64,000 nt of DNA from Topomyia yanbarensis. Its lineage: Eukaryota > Arthropoda > Insecta > Diptera > Culicidae. A model generated the notes under the pieces. That model saw only the letters and a list, made by a program, of their open reading frames with translations. It was not told the origin of the DNA and ran no database searches. The DNA is taken from assembly GCF_030247195.1 (NCBI RefSeq), contig NC_080672.1, positions 191,361,810-191,425,809 of the forward strand, written 5' to 3'. The position numbers and the translations under genes are program-made. Below are positions 18,992-30,872 of the stretch, in pieces; within the stretch, counting starts at the first letter, position 1, and each line of letters starts with the position of its first letter.

Positions 18992-21365
18992 AAGTCCATA
19001 ATTTCTTAATTTAATTGCGGATCTCTAAGAAATGAAAAATATACTCAAGTAAGGATTTACTCGAAATCAACTCGGTTCGTCTGCTAAAGCCCATCAAACT
19101 ACCAACTATCAATCGGGTCTTCAATGTATTCCACAAAAAAAAATTTGTTTTCAATTTTTTGATTATAGAGATTTTAACCTTAGAGTCATTCGCCTCTTTT
19201 CGAGTTAGAGAAATCTCTTTTGGAAAAATCTCTAACCCTATGTGCGGGGTGAGCTGCGTACAAGGTAATCGATTAACCAACTACCCGTTCTCACAAAAAA
19301 TAATGAAAAACATTTTTTTTTATTTTCATCCAAAAGATAAAGAACAGCCAATTCAGTCTGCAAATTATTACAGACAAAATCTTTTACACGTACAGCCATA
19401 AAATAAATATTATAAAATTAATACCTCATTTAAATTCAGAAAATGTCTGTGGTTACTCGTATATGAACATTACTTAACATATATCGTTGTTGCAGACAGC
19501 TAAATCGATTATTACAATCTTTCTCTCGTTTAAAGACTAATCAGTTATAATGCATGTTTAACATATCGATAAGAAAGAAAAGTTCTAGTGTTCCAGGATT
19601 GGGGTAATTCAAACTTCTGATGTACTTTTACGGTGAACTGTTTATACATAATAAAAGTAAGAGATCGAACCGTATCAGCTAAAATATGTGTAATTGATCA
19701 GGCTTTCCAGCAAAAAATAAGTCCAGCAAGTCGGTGAAAACATTTCAGATCAATAGCTCATAAACCGTTACAAGGTCGGATCAAAAAAAAAATCGGAGGG
19801 GGTTCGAAACTTCGATTTTGAAATGTTCTTTGAACAATAACCTCATTTAATTAAAATCATTTTTGGTGGTCTAATTTAAAATGAATTAAAATAGAAACTA
19901 TTTTAAAATTCCTCAACAAGTTGAAAAATTTCGGGAGGGGTCCGGACCCGCAAGACCCTTCCCCTGGATTCGCCATTGAACGCTTACTAGGTCCGAATTA
20001 ACCCAGGTCCCCTAGGCCTTTCTCAAGGACCGACTGGATACTATATTGCTCTTATATGCAAATCTTTTTTTTTCGATAAGTTTGCTACATTTACAACTCA
20101 ACTTGTTACGAAAACAGCATTGCAATAAAATTCTGTTATTTCATTTTGATCGGATATGTGTAGGAAAACTTGTAAATGTTAAACTTAATGTAATATAGTA
20201 AACTGTTATTATATATGACCTATTTGATGGAAGCACTAACAAAATAGCTTACAATGATAGAATACATATAAAAATACATTAAATGAAAATCATTAAAATG
20301 TCAGTTTAAATACAATTTATATTATTTCAAATTATACGGTTCATCAAACTCAATTCATTCTAAAATATGGTTCTTCTACCTTGTAGAACCCGTATTGCAA
20401 CGTAGAATTTATATGTTAGTGTTGAAAAAAGTTGCATACAATAATTACCTATAATTTGCTTGCGAAAATTAAAAATAACTCCATCGTTATTTTGTTCTAC
20501 AAAAATTCTTACTGATGAAGTATATTTTTTTGACATTCAATTTCTGTTTCCGACTGCACTTGCTAGGATAGTTTGCATTGGACCTGTAGACTCAATTTCC
20601 GAATAACTCTGTCTTACGCAATACACTGTGCCAAATATTTGAAAAAGAAAAAAGTTTTGATGAACAGTTTAAAAACACTATAGCACAGTGACTATAGTAT
20701 CGTTTAATCATAAGTTTGCAGAGAATACAAAATATTTCCTTATAGTGTTATAGACCGAAAAATGGCGACAATTTCATTCCTATCACCCATATCCTTTTTG
20801 ACTCTTCATGCAATGGCTCGTGATTATGGTTAGTGGGTAATGCTTGATCAATTTATAATGAGAGGACAGCCCAGTGCTATGGGCGGTGGACCTGCTGCAA
20901 TGGTTGGTAGTAATACACACACACATCATTGGAAGCGCGATAATTTCTTTGCAAATCACTGGGCATCTGCACACGTTCGAACGATATGCATCTGGTAGCC
21001 TTTTTATCTACTGACTCTTTATCCGGCAGCCAAACACAACACACATTCTTTAAAAAAAAATTCTCACGAGTGGCGAAAATCACATTCGCATGAAAATGCT
21101 GCCTCCAGATTCAGTGAGCGTGGCATTCGGAAGAATTTGCTTCATCCATCGAACGAAATGCTGTGTGAGCAATTCTAAGCTAGATTGTGCCAGCCTCTAC
21201 TCAACTACGCCACTCATCAGGCATTGTATTCATCGCATGAACAGAGAGAGGGGGATGAACAAACTATTATTAGATTCGACGTGTGCATCATCACAGCACA
21301 AAGCGAAACGGGAAAAAATCGACGTTCACTCAGCAATCAACAAGCTTGATTACCATAAAAGCAAC
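18992..21365. other. No gene recognised
   Basis: AT-rich sequence, duplicated at 33104-35478. Only short random-looking frames are present. The part from about 20780 leads into the histone debris and may be old histone-cluster spacer. Confidence 0.4.
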
Positions 21366-21381
21366 GGTTCTTTTCAGGACC
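21366..21381 (+). promoter_or_regulatory. Histone 3' stem-loop A, unit 1
   Basis: GGTTCTTTTCAGGACC matches the conserved histone mRNA stem-loop: 6-bp stem, TTTC loop, and a flanking CAAC upstream. The histone gene it belonged to cannot be recognised upstream. The following 360 bp are homologous to the spacer after the stem-loop at 14078-14093. Confidence 0.8.
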
Positions 21382-21750
21382 AATCAATTGTGTTCTAGTG
21401 AGAGTTAAACTGAAACTTTCATTTTAAGGTCTGTAACAAATTTTCAACAAGCAACATAATACGTTGTGTGGAAAGAAGTAGCTTGCACACGGAACAAAAA
21501 TTTAAATTATCCTCTCGCTCGTTTCGTGCACTGCTTTTTCATTCCTTTCTGCTGCTATTATCAGTATAACCAAAACGAATGTGCGTGTTCCCTCACCATC
21601 CCTCTAGTGATCAGTGTTGCTTCAATTGCATGTGTTTAAGAGAAACGTTGAAGTCGCATGCTTCTATTCGAGCTTTTTGGCAGTCTCCGTGAACTAACTG
21701 CATTAAATGATTTTTTTGTGCAGCTCCGTGCTAGTAGCAAACAAAATGGC

Positions 21751-21909
21751 CCTACCAGCGTCTGATTCGTGAGATTGTGCAGGATTTCAAAGTCGAGCTA
21801 AGCTTATAAAATTCAGCCGTAATGGTACCCGAAGAAGCCAGTCTTGTCGTTTTGTTCGAGGCTACAAAACAGTTCGCAAGGCACGTAACTATCATGCCAA
21901 ATATATCCA
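21751..21909 (+). pseudogene. Histone H3 pseudogene 3 (internal fragment), unit 1
   Basis: The nucleotides of the H3 central helix region are recognisable: QRL-REIVQDFK-EL, then EAS-LV-LFE and the VTIMP stretch, followed directly by noncoding sequence. The N-terminal tail and the C-terminal end are missing, and TAA stops plus a lost codon disrupt the frame. The fragment lies between stem-loops A and B. Confidence 0.75.
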
Positions 21910-21951
21910 ACAATCCAGCGCATCACCATCAACACCAACGCCGAAACCAAA

Positions 21952-21967
21952 GGTTCTTTTCAGAACC
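21952..21967 (+). promoter_or_regulatory. Histone 3' stem-loop B, unit 1
   Basis: GGTTCTTTTCAGAACC is a perfect 6-bp stem with a TTTC loop, followed by ACCA. It lies 42 bp after the truncated H3 fragment and is the best-preserved histone processing signal in the window. Confidence 0.85.
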
Positions 21968-22433
21968 ACCATTATTACCATAGAGAATTATTTGAAAATT
22001 TCCCATTCAAACGTGATTCTGTTGAATATTATTAGATTTAAATTAACGTCTCGAATTGAAGTCACGACGCTCCGGTTATGTCACAGACATTACCCACCCA
22101 TCTTTTTTTATTGTGACCACGACTAACGGTTTAATATAGACACCCCATTTCAATATTTCGGAAGGAACAGAAGGGCGAGTTTGGAAAGTTTGTAACTTTC
22201 ATTGTACTTAACCAAATTACACAATGTTCGCACTAATGATTCAGAAATATGACCAGGAATATTCTATTAGATTTGTAAGTATGTATAATTTACATGAATA
22301 AAGAAAAATTGATTTTCAGGAATCAATTATTATCTGTTCTGCCATTGACCAGTACTATGCGACTTCCTCATGCTAACAATTCATTTCATCGTTAGCCATC
22401 TCCCTCACCAAGGCCAACAACGCCAACAAAAAC

Positions 22434-22449
22434 GGTACTTTTCAGGACC
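22434..22449 (+). promoter_or_regulatory. Histone 3' stem-loop C, unit 1
   Basis: GGTACTTTTCAGGACC has one mismatch in the stem. It lies in a diverged direct duplication of about 490 bp that also carries the block CTCCGGTTATGTC-CAGACA at 22070 and 22567. Stem-loops B and C are therefore duplicates of one ancestral signal. Confidence 0.75.
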
Positions 22450-22609
22450 ACCATCATTTTTGTAAAGAATAATTTGAAATATTCCTCGCCCAAATCACCT
22501 TTTGTCCGAAAATTCCAATGAGTATCAACATATTTGAAGAATGTGTTCCTTATGTATTCTACATCTCTCCGGTTATGTCGCAGACATTACCCACCCATCT
22601 TTTTTTGTA

Positions 22610-23864
22610 TAGGGGACATGGAGTGTATCTTTTGGTATAAATATTTTGTTAAAATTGATTTTTTTGTTTAAATTATAGGCTTTTAAACTTTTGAAAATAA
22701 TAAAATTGTACTTTTTCAATTTCTTATAACTTAAGATAACTGAATGATTTTTTACACATATATATATGTTTGCATTATCATATGAATATATATTTACGGA
22801 TGTTTGTTTTAATAGCAGTATTTTATATAAATTTGTAATAAACAATTTAAAATATGTTCGTGTTCTCGGCGCTATAAAAAATTTGTCAAATGACGCGGAA
22901 AACTTTCACCTTCAATAATCTGTAAAGATATTTTTATCCTTTTGTTTCTGTCCAGATAAATGAAGTTTTTGACACACGCGGCGCTCTTTTAATATGCGGC
23001 GCATTTCGATGATGCCCACGATATCGCACTAGCTACAGCCCACCCGAACTCGACGAACGGGCAGGCTCAAACTTATGTTCAGCACATTGCGGTATCTGTC
23101 ATGTAGCACGCGGCAGATTCTGTTGTATAGCAAACTGTAACTTCTATTGTTTATAACGTCGTCAGTTATATTGTTAAAATTTAGTGTAACAGCTGTTAAT
23201 TAAAATTGTTATCATGAATGAAGTTTTATAGCTGTAACGAGCTCGATATATATACAAACAACATTTATGCTTTAGTGCACTTATTGTAAGCCTGAATGTT
23301 TCATATTCACAACAAAGTTACAAACGTATTTTCCAATGTTCTGTTCGAAATCTCTATTCCACCTAGAGGTGACTAAGAATAAATTGCGACAATTGTGAGA
23401 TTTTTTCCTGTATTCCGCATTGAATCTGCTAAGCAATTTTGTTAGTCTACCTTGAGTACGGTTTGCGAGGTGGTTTGATTTTCAATTTATGGTTCTCAGT
23501 TATATTGATAATAGTATGTGACGAAGGAATCCCTGCTTACTCCGGCTCCAGGTAATGTATGTGACAAGTTGATGGTACCCTGGAAATAATGCATCGCATA
23601 AAAATAAAATTGCTGCACGAATCCTTATAGAACGCGTTCAATGTGTTCGCTATAAAACTTTATATCAATTGAATCTTGCTTTTCAGGAACAACATCCCGG
23701 CATGTTGTTTTCGAGGCTTACTCCATGTATAAAAGCCAATTTTGGTAAAATTTTTAGGTGAAAATCCAAGCGTTGTTACGAGATACTTAAGAAAAATATT
23801 GTCTTGTTATTGAGTGTGTTCCAGAATCCAAAATTTTTGATGATTATTTTTGTACAGTGCAAAC
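22610..23864. other. No gene recognised
   Basis: AT-rich spacer, duplicated at 36723-37979. It includes short AT microsatellite tracts (TATATATATG near 22757, two bases longer in unit 2). No gene is supported. Confidence 0.4.
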
Positions 23865-23885
23865 CACCGCACAGTGGGCAAAAAG

Positions 23886-25017
23886 CGACCCCAGAGGCAC
23901 TTAATTAGTCGCCGCGAGATTCCTATCATAATTTATATATGAAAAGTTGCGGAATTTGATAAGAAATCAAACGCATCTAGTTTGGTCCACTGCACGCATC
24001 TGTGGCCAGAGCTACGGGGGTTTGAGTACCCGGAGAACTCCCGGTATCAGGCAAAAAGATATTTCCAGAGGCACTCAATTAGTCACCGCGGGATTTCTAT
24101 CATAATTTATATATGAAAAGTTGCAGAATTTGATAGGAAATCAAACGCAACAAGTTTGGTTCACTGCATGCATCTGTGGCCAGAGTCACGGGGATTTTAG
24201 TACCCGGAGTATTCCGGTATTAGACAAAAAGTGGTTCGCAGAGGCACTCAATTAGTCGTCGCGGGATTTCTATCATAAATTATATATGAAAAGTTGCGAA
24301 ATTTGATAAGAAATCAAATGCAACGGGTTCGGTCCCCTGCACGCATCTGTGGCCAGAGTCACGGGGGTTTGAGTACCCGGAGTATTCCGGTATTAGACAA
24401 AAAGTGATTCCCAGAGGCACTCAATTAGTCGCCGCGGGACTTCTATCATAATTTATATATGAAAAGTTGCGGAATTTGATAAGAAATCGAACGCAAATGG
24501 TTTGGTCCACTGCACGCATCTGTGGCCAGAGTCACGGAGGTTTGAGTACCCGGAGTATTCCGGTATTAGACAAAAAGTGATTCCCAGAGGCACTTAATTA
24601 GTCGTCGCGGGATTTCTATCATAATTTATATATGAAAAGTTGCGAAATTTGATAAGAAATCAAACGCAATTGGTTTGGTCCACTGCACGCATCTGTGGCA
24701 AAAGTTACGAGTGTTTGAGTATCCGGAGTATTCCGGTATTAGACAAAAAGTGATTCCCAGAGGTACTTAATTAGTCGTCGCGGGATTCCTATCATAATTT
24801 ATATATGAAAAGTTGCGGAATTTGATAAGAAATCAAACGCACCTAGTTTGGTCCACTGCACGCATCTGTGGCCAGACCTACGGGGGTTTGAGTACCCGAA
24901 GAACTCCCTGTATTAGGCAAAAAGATATTTCCAGAGGCACTCAATTAGTTGCCGCGGGATTTCTATCATAATTTATATATGAAAAGTTGCGGAATTTGAT
25001 AGGAAATCAAACGCAGT
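23886..25017 (+). repeat. 173-bp tandem repeat array, unit 1 left arm
   Basis: The anchor TATCATAA at 23924, 24098, 24271, 24444, 24617, 24790 and 24964 gives a period of 173-174 bp over almost seven copies. Each monomer carries AAAAGTTGCG-AATTTGATA, CTGCACGCATCTGTGGC and GAGTACCCGGAG. Two monomer subtypes differ in the stretch after CAAAAAG. The array lies just inside the CACAGTGGGC terminus. Confidence 0.9.
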
Positions 25018-25487
25018 CAGAACCGAATGAAATTCAGCAGCAGTCAATAGTATTACTGTATCTTTCATTTGAAATCAAGTTTGTAAAAATCGGTAGAGAA
25101 TTCGTTGGGGAATGGGTGTGATATTAGCTTAGGAACTTGGCGGGATCCCAGGGGCGGTCATGAACCATCATAGGTGGCCAATGTGGTCAAAGCTGCTTTA
25201 ATTGATCATTAGTGATCCAGACCCGCAAACTAGAGTAATGTTACATCAATTTTAATATGTTTTACATCATTTTAACATCATGGTGGTACCAGTTTATATG
25301 GGAATTTGCTGTGTGACTCCCCTCCCCTTGGACCACACTCGCATTTCCTTCATCCACCCCGTATACCGAAATAAGATGAAGAATTTCTGACGCATCCTCC
25401 ACTCCCACTCTACTAACTCCCCATTCCCTCCACTTTCAAACCCATTCCACCAACATTTCAAAATATAATCACATGAAGATAACATTG
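25018..25487. other. Internal spacer of the composite element
   Basis: Non-repetitive sequence between the left array and the nested Transib-like element, duplicated at 39133-39602. No ORF with a recognisable domain is present. Confidence 0.45.
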
Positions 25488-26998
25488 CACAGTGGTCCAG
25501 ATCGCTAATTTAGGAGGAATTTTTACTTTCTGACAAACCTATATAATTTAGCCGTATCATGTCTTAGGATGAATTTGTGTACTTTAGAAGATGCTTCTTT
25601 TTATTGGAATAGTTATTAGGGTGGTTCTAATTTATCTAAAATACGAAAATAAACTTTTTACTGATGAAAGATAGAGCTCCACAGTCTTCCACAAAGTTGT
25701 AAAGTAACTTATTTTGAATAAATTTGTTGAACATATTAAAGCTCTATCTCTTTTAGTTTTTGTTATACAAGAAATTTAAAAAAAAAGATTAGGGTGTTCC
25801 TGAAAAAAACGTTGTTTTAGTATAACTTTCGTATCTTTTACTTTTTGTTAACACAACCTTTGAACAGCTTATTGAAAACTTCAAGCCGAGTATTTTTCTC
25901 CAAGACACCGAAGGTCTAACTTTTTTCTTTAAAAAGTTATGGACACTTTTCGTTAAAAAATAGCCTATTTCAAGGCTCAATATCGCTGATGCGGGCACCT
26001 AAAATTGAATTCTGTTTCCACCACATGAAAGACCATACTTATTAGTATATTTGAGCAAAAATTGGCGAATACGTTATTTTTTTAAAATTTGCAATTTAGA
26101 TTTAAAGTTTGCAGTTTTGCAGGTTCAACGCATTAAAGCTTTTACACACATATCGTTGTATTATGAAAAAAGCCACTTTCAAATATCATTCTCTCATCGC
26201 AGCAAGCTTTGCATAAGTGAAACGACTGTCAAAAAAGGTTTCTGATTTTATTCGTTTTAAATAAAACTAGTAAATATGGATATTAGTCGAAGAGAGTTGG
26301 CGAATTTGCTTATTGCTGGTAAAAAGACAGATGAACTGCTTAAGTTCATTACAAGTAGTAATCCAAATGTAAAATTGAGACTTGTTAATGTTCGAAAGAA
26401 ATTTTATATTTTGTTAAAACAACCTTTGAACAGCTTTTAGAAAACTTCAATCCACGTTTTTTCATAACTCTGAAAGTCTAACTTTATACTTTCAAAAGTT
26501 ATGGAAACTTTTCGCTCATAAATAGCCCTTTTTCAAATGTCATTATCTCTGATTGGGGCAAATAAAAGTAAGTTCGGATTGAACCATAGAAAAGAACATA
26601 CTTTTAAGTATATTTGAGCAAAAATTGGAAAATATTATTTTTTTTAAGCATGTAATTTTAAATTTACTAACCAAAGTTTTAAATTTTATCGCATAGCGAC
26701 ATAAAAGAAATTGCCTAAAGCCTTTGTATTTCCTTTTCTGTTTTGCTTACATATCAACAATACAGAATGTGTTCATTAAAAATAATTTGGCTATGACAAC
26801 AATTTATGATTTATATAAGGAGAATTTATTCAATGCCAATTAATTCAAAAGTAGATGCATTGCATTTTCAGGTATATCCAGCGGTGCTCGTTGAATTCGA
26901 CGTTTACATTTAAGAGAAATTATAGGATCTGATGAAACAAGAAGTCTCTTGAAAACGTCATCAAGATTGACGAGTCGATCGAATTTGCCAAAAAAAAT
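25488..26998. mobile_element. Transib-like element, truncated and inverted core, unit 1
   Basis: Starts with CACAGTGGTCCAGATCGC after CATTG, as at 39603. The left arm runs to 26883, then 26884-26998 continues as the reverse complement of 41271-41388. That is the transposase 3' coding part in the opposite orientation to unit 2. The right arm is missing: the sequence jumps at an AATTTGCC/TTGCC microhomology to what is 44391 onward in unit 2. An inversion between the long arms followed by a deletion explains it. Confidence 0.8.
26276..26440 (+). CDS. 54-codon ORF in the Transib-like arm, unit 1
   Basis: ATG in an AT-rich context opens MDISRRELANLLIAGKK and continues to a TAG at 26438-26440. It lies inside the inverted arm, so it also occurs at 40391-40555 and, reversed, at about 41817-41981. 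No domain is recognised. It could be the first exon of a transposase or a chance frame. Confidence 0.3.
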   Translation: MDISRRELANLLIAGKKTDELLKFITSSNPNVKLRLVNVRKKFYILLKQPLNSF

Positions 26999-27292
26999 TT
27001 TTCTGAGACATCTTTATGTGGAAAAACTCTATTACTGCCCTCATGGAAAATAGCAGCGAAAAAATACTTTTTTATTGAATTCTATCGGAAAAGAAATAAA
27101 ATTACTCCAAATTTAGTTTATTCCTCACGAAGATACCCAAATACGCTACACTCTCCTATTACCACACTCCCCTAAATTCCATAAATAACATCCCCGAACA
27201 AAAATTTTATCCTACCGTGATTGTTAACACTTGGAAACTAAAATGAAAACGAATAAAGTCGAATATTTTGGCAGTTTTAATGCTTTACCCTA

Positions 27293-27835
27293 ATACCAGG
27301 AATTCTTCAGATACTAAAACCCCCGTGACTCTGGTCACAGATGCGTGCAGTGAACCAAACCAATTGCGTTTGATTTCTTATCAAATTCCGCAACTTTTCA
27401 TATATAAATTATGATAGGAAACCTGCGGCGATCAGTTGAGTGCCTCTGGAAATCACTTTTTGTCTAATACTCCGGATACTCAAACCCCCGTAGCTGGATA
27501 AAACTAGGTGCGTTTGATTTCTTATCAAATTCCGCAAGTTTTCATACATAAATTATGATAGAAATCCCGCGGCAACTAATTGAGTGCTTCTGGAAATATC
27601 TTTTTGCTTAATACCGGGAGATCTCCGGGTACTCAAACACCCGTAGCTCTGGCCACAGATGCGTGCAGTAGACCAAACCAGGTGCGTTTGATTTCTTATC
27701 AAATTCCGCAACTTTTCATATATAAATTATGATAGGAATCCCGCGACGACTAATTAAGTACCTCTGTGAATCACTTTTTGTCTAATACTGGAATACTCCG
27801 GGTACTCAAACCCCCGTGACTCTGGCCACAGATGC
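27293..27835 (-). repeat. 173-bp repeats, right-arm orientation, unit 1
   Basis: About three monomers in the orientation opposite to 23886-25017, ending where the Gypsy LTR begins. The matching segment in unit 2 is 44690-45232. Confidence 0.85.
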
Positions 27836-28082
27836 TGTAACGGCCCACCCTAGCCGCAAAATCAATAAGAGTGAAGATGAGCCTTTACTTGGATACAAGG
27901 AGACAGTACGACTTTAATCGGTAAGTGAATAGGTCGATGTGAACTATCGGGGATTTCGCGGGAGATTTCTTTATTTTATTGGTTATATTTCCGAGTGGGG
28001 ACTAACCGCGTGTTTGCCAAATAAGTACGGTGGTAGAAGCATTTTTTACGCTACGTGGCCGATCGAGGCGGGTTCGGTCACA
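27836..28082 (+). repeat. Gypsy 5' LTR, unit 1
   Basis: A 247-bp sequence from TGTAACGG to TCGGTCACA, apparently identical to the LTRs at 45233-45479 and 50740-50986. Only the left LTR exists in this copy. Confidence 0.9.
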
Positions 28083-28475
28083 TCTGGGGGCTCAACCGGG
28101 ATATTGATTGTAAGAATTGCTCGGGGAGTAATAATTTGCATAGTGCTTTATTCCTCGGGACAAAGGAAGTGGTGAAAATACGATTGGAGCTAATTGTTAC
28201 GAGATTCGAGCAGTGAAAGAGACAACCAGTAAAGATACGATTGTGATTAGAATGGTTGTCAGATTCGAGCAGTGAAGGAGACAACCGTTGAGTGTTATCG
28301 ATCAGCAAATGTAGAAGTGATTCCAAAATGTGTTGGTAACCCAGCAAAGGGTAATTGGTGGTAGTGCAAACACTCCGATGAGTGAGCGAGTATCTGCCTG
28401 ATCGAGAGCAAGTCGGGTAGAGGTTAAACATTAAGAGATCGTTTATCGGAACAAACAGTGTGTGAAATAAACAAA

Positions 28476-30113
28476 ATGAATAATTCCTCTTGGCTGGTTT
28501 CCCCAACTGGACCGTTTATTCAGGGTCAAATGAACCGAGTGCAGTTTTCATCTACACCGCATTCGAACCCAGCGAGGTCAGATGATATAGTGGGTTCGCA
28601 ATTAAATAATGGCGGAGAAAACGGAATTCCCGCTAATGCAAATGTAGTGAACAATGCGTGGGATCAAAACATCGGGCCGGGAGGAGAGCCTGGTGTAGGG
28701 CAGATAGAGAATCCGGAACAAGCAGGACCACCGTTAGGATCCAATGAGGGTTTATCAGAGACGGCTAGTCTATTAGAACAGAATAGGAGGTGTCATGAAA
28801 CGTTGGTGAATCTTGTCCAGTCACTGCATAATCGGATGAATGCGTTAGAACAAAACATTGCGGCTAAACCTCCACAAAATAACCCAGCGTTGGTTCACCC
28901 ACCAACCATCAGTGGACCTATCGAAACGCAGGACAGTCAACGGGTTTTCCCATCAAATAGCGGAACTGGAGTACAATACGCGGTTCCCACGACCAGAATA
29001 GATTGGCCGAACATTGCGCCAATTCTTCACCCTAACGTTCCACAAAGTCATAACGCTGCCTGGTTCGGCCCTGCAAGTGTGAATGCGCACGGTAGCCGGT
29101 GGTCTGGCTTATATGCATCTGGTCATTTATTGCCGCAGCAGATGTCACACGGCTGGCCTGGCGACAACGGAATTGGTATCAGTATTCCACATGGATATCG
29201 ACCACTTGGGCCGAGGGGCACAGATCTTGGTCCATCTTTAAACAACAACAGTTCGGCTGTTCCCACCACCGCAGAAGGATATGTTTCTCGAGGAAATCTC
29301 TTTCCACGACCGATATTTAGTGGCGTAAATGACGATCTCCACCCGGTGGAATTTTTAACCGAACTGGAACGGTATTGCGTACATCAAAGCTTGGGGGAGT
29401 ATGATAAATTGCCTGTCGCGCTCTCTTGCTTGGTGGGTGAAGCCAAGATATGGGCTAGAGGGTTTGGGTATTTGTTCCAGAACTATGGAGCTTTCACACA
29501 CTATTTCCGAGATCAATATTGGGGACCCACGACGCAACGCCAAGTTTCAGAGGATATTGCACGGGGCTCATATGTCCCCAAGGAAGGGTCAAGAATGGCC
29601 CAATATTTTCTGGGAATTGTCACCAAAGCTAGGTTTCTTACTCCTGCTCCGACTGAAAGAGAACTTATTCAACACTTGTCGAAGCATTTTCCTCGAAATG
29701 TTCAACAGCTGTTGGGATCATGTATGGACATCGGAGCGGCCTTCGACACTCTACAATCCGAAGATAGATTCATTAACTCTTCAACGCGTTATAGTAACTC
29801 GAACACTCCACAAAACTGGCGTTCTCGTGAATCAGCTGGCAGCGGTCGAAACGGGAACAGAACCGCGTGGGCAGGCACGACTGCAAGTAAATCAATGGTT
29901 TGTAAATTAAGGGGTTACATCACCATAAAGCACGAAAAAAGAGGTAGGGTGATGAGCCTATTTGCGCCATGTTTCTATTATCACCCATTTGAAGCCGTTG
30001 GGTTGTTGGCAACAGTCTTGTTGTACTTAATAAGTCTTTTAAAAATTTACAATAGATCTATTGATATCACATTTGACTTTATTTCCAAAGATTGGAGTCA
30101 TATTAACCCTTAA
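28476..30113 (+). pseudogene. Chimeric gag ORF across the duplication junction
   Basis: The first 469 or so codons are the gag part of the Gypsy polyprotein (ATG at 28476, in context AACAAAATGAAT). At 29882/29883 the frame runs into the left end of duplication unit 2 and adds about 77 codons of unrelated sequence (starting ASKSMVCKL) before a stop. The tail is ordinary noncoding DNA at 15771-16001, where it is not preceded by gag. Protease, reverse transcriptase and integrase are absent. The ORF is a by-product of the breakpoint, but it could be translated if the upstream LTR is active. Confidence 0.85.
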
Positions 30114-30587
30114 AGGCGCAAATCAATTTTTTATAAAATTTTGTGAAAGTTGTCTCATAGCTTCAATACATTACTGTGATAATTTTGAGATGGTTTTCGC
30201 AATGTTGTTTTAAAACAGCGTTATGCATTTAAGGGTTAATTAAATTTTACACTATACGTGTTGTATTTAATGATTACAATAAGTATATAAATGAATTATT
30301 TAGTGTCTGACGGAATCAATTTTTATAATAAGACCCAGAGTCTTTGCAATTTGAGAGTCTAGAACAGAGAAAAGCGCATACATGCATAATAAGACTAGTT
30401 CTGGAGAAAATTTTCAATAGAACCTTAATAACATTGCGAGCCTCTTTCTCTTTCGATTATTACGACTTCGCTACAAAACTTGGCACTTAATTTTCATTAC
30501 ATATCGAAAGCTGACCATAGTGCGTCCCAAAGCCATATTTAGGAATACAAAACTAATAGCACCCAAATAGTTTGTTTTAGCTTTATG

Positions 30588-30872
30588 CAGGGGCGGCGAA
30601 TGGGTAGAAAGCATAGGGTGAGGGGTCCATTAGTATGGATTTTTTCCCTTTTCGCAATGCATACGCTGACATTACATTCACAATAAATCACGTTCGTTTG
30701 AGCAAATGGAATTGTGGTACATCGATGTTTTCAAATGTGTGTAGTGCGAGATACATGCGTTGCACATTTAAATTTTTTGAAATGGTTCAAAATTTCGAGT
30801 GGGTAATTACCCACTCGGTTATTTTCGAGTGAGTAGTACTACCCATACTACCCACGCTTTCCGCCGGCCCTG
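30588..30872. mobile_element. hAT-type MITE, unit 2 copy
   Basis: Copy of 16476-16760 carried by the large duplication, with the same GCTTTATG flanks. It is not an independent insertion. Confidence 0.85.

Larger units (their letters stand above)
15771..29882. repeat. Large tandem duplication, unit 1 (14,112 bp)
   Basis: 15771-26883 matches 29883-40998 with only scattered single-base and homopolymer differences, for example ACGTGCC against ACGAGCC at 18428/32540 and a 2-bp AT expansion near 36875. 26999-29882 matches 44391-47279. The two units are in direct orientation and abut at 29882/29883. Between the matched parts, unit 1 has 115 bp (26884-26998) where unit 2 has about 3.4 kb. Those 115 bp are the reverse complement of 41271-41388, so unit 1 carries a flipped and deleted Transib-like element. 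The near-identity means the event is recent, or is an assembly or haplotype artefact. Confidence 0.9.
23870..29882. mobile_element. Truncated left part of the large composite element, unit 1
   Basis: Starts with CACAGTGGGCAAAAAGCG after the 5 bp CACCG (23865-23869), exactly like the complete copy at 37985. It contains the left 173-bp array, a truncated Transib-like element, part of the right array and the 5' part of the Gypsy element. It is cut at the duplication junction 29882, so it has no right terminus. Confidence 0.8.

Noticed and set aside
20783..21398. Several 60-100-codon ORFs near the histone debris as lost histone genes
   Set aside because: No core or linker histone motif could be recognised in any of them.
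23886..25017. Regularly spaced repeats resembling a CRISPR array
   Set aside because: The whole 173-bp unit is repeated without unique spacers, and the context is eukaryotic transposon DNA.
29883..30113. Tail of the chimeric ORF as a real membrane protein domain
   Set aside because: The same sequence at 15771-16001 is AT-rich noncoding DNA; the frame is open by chance.
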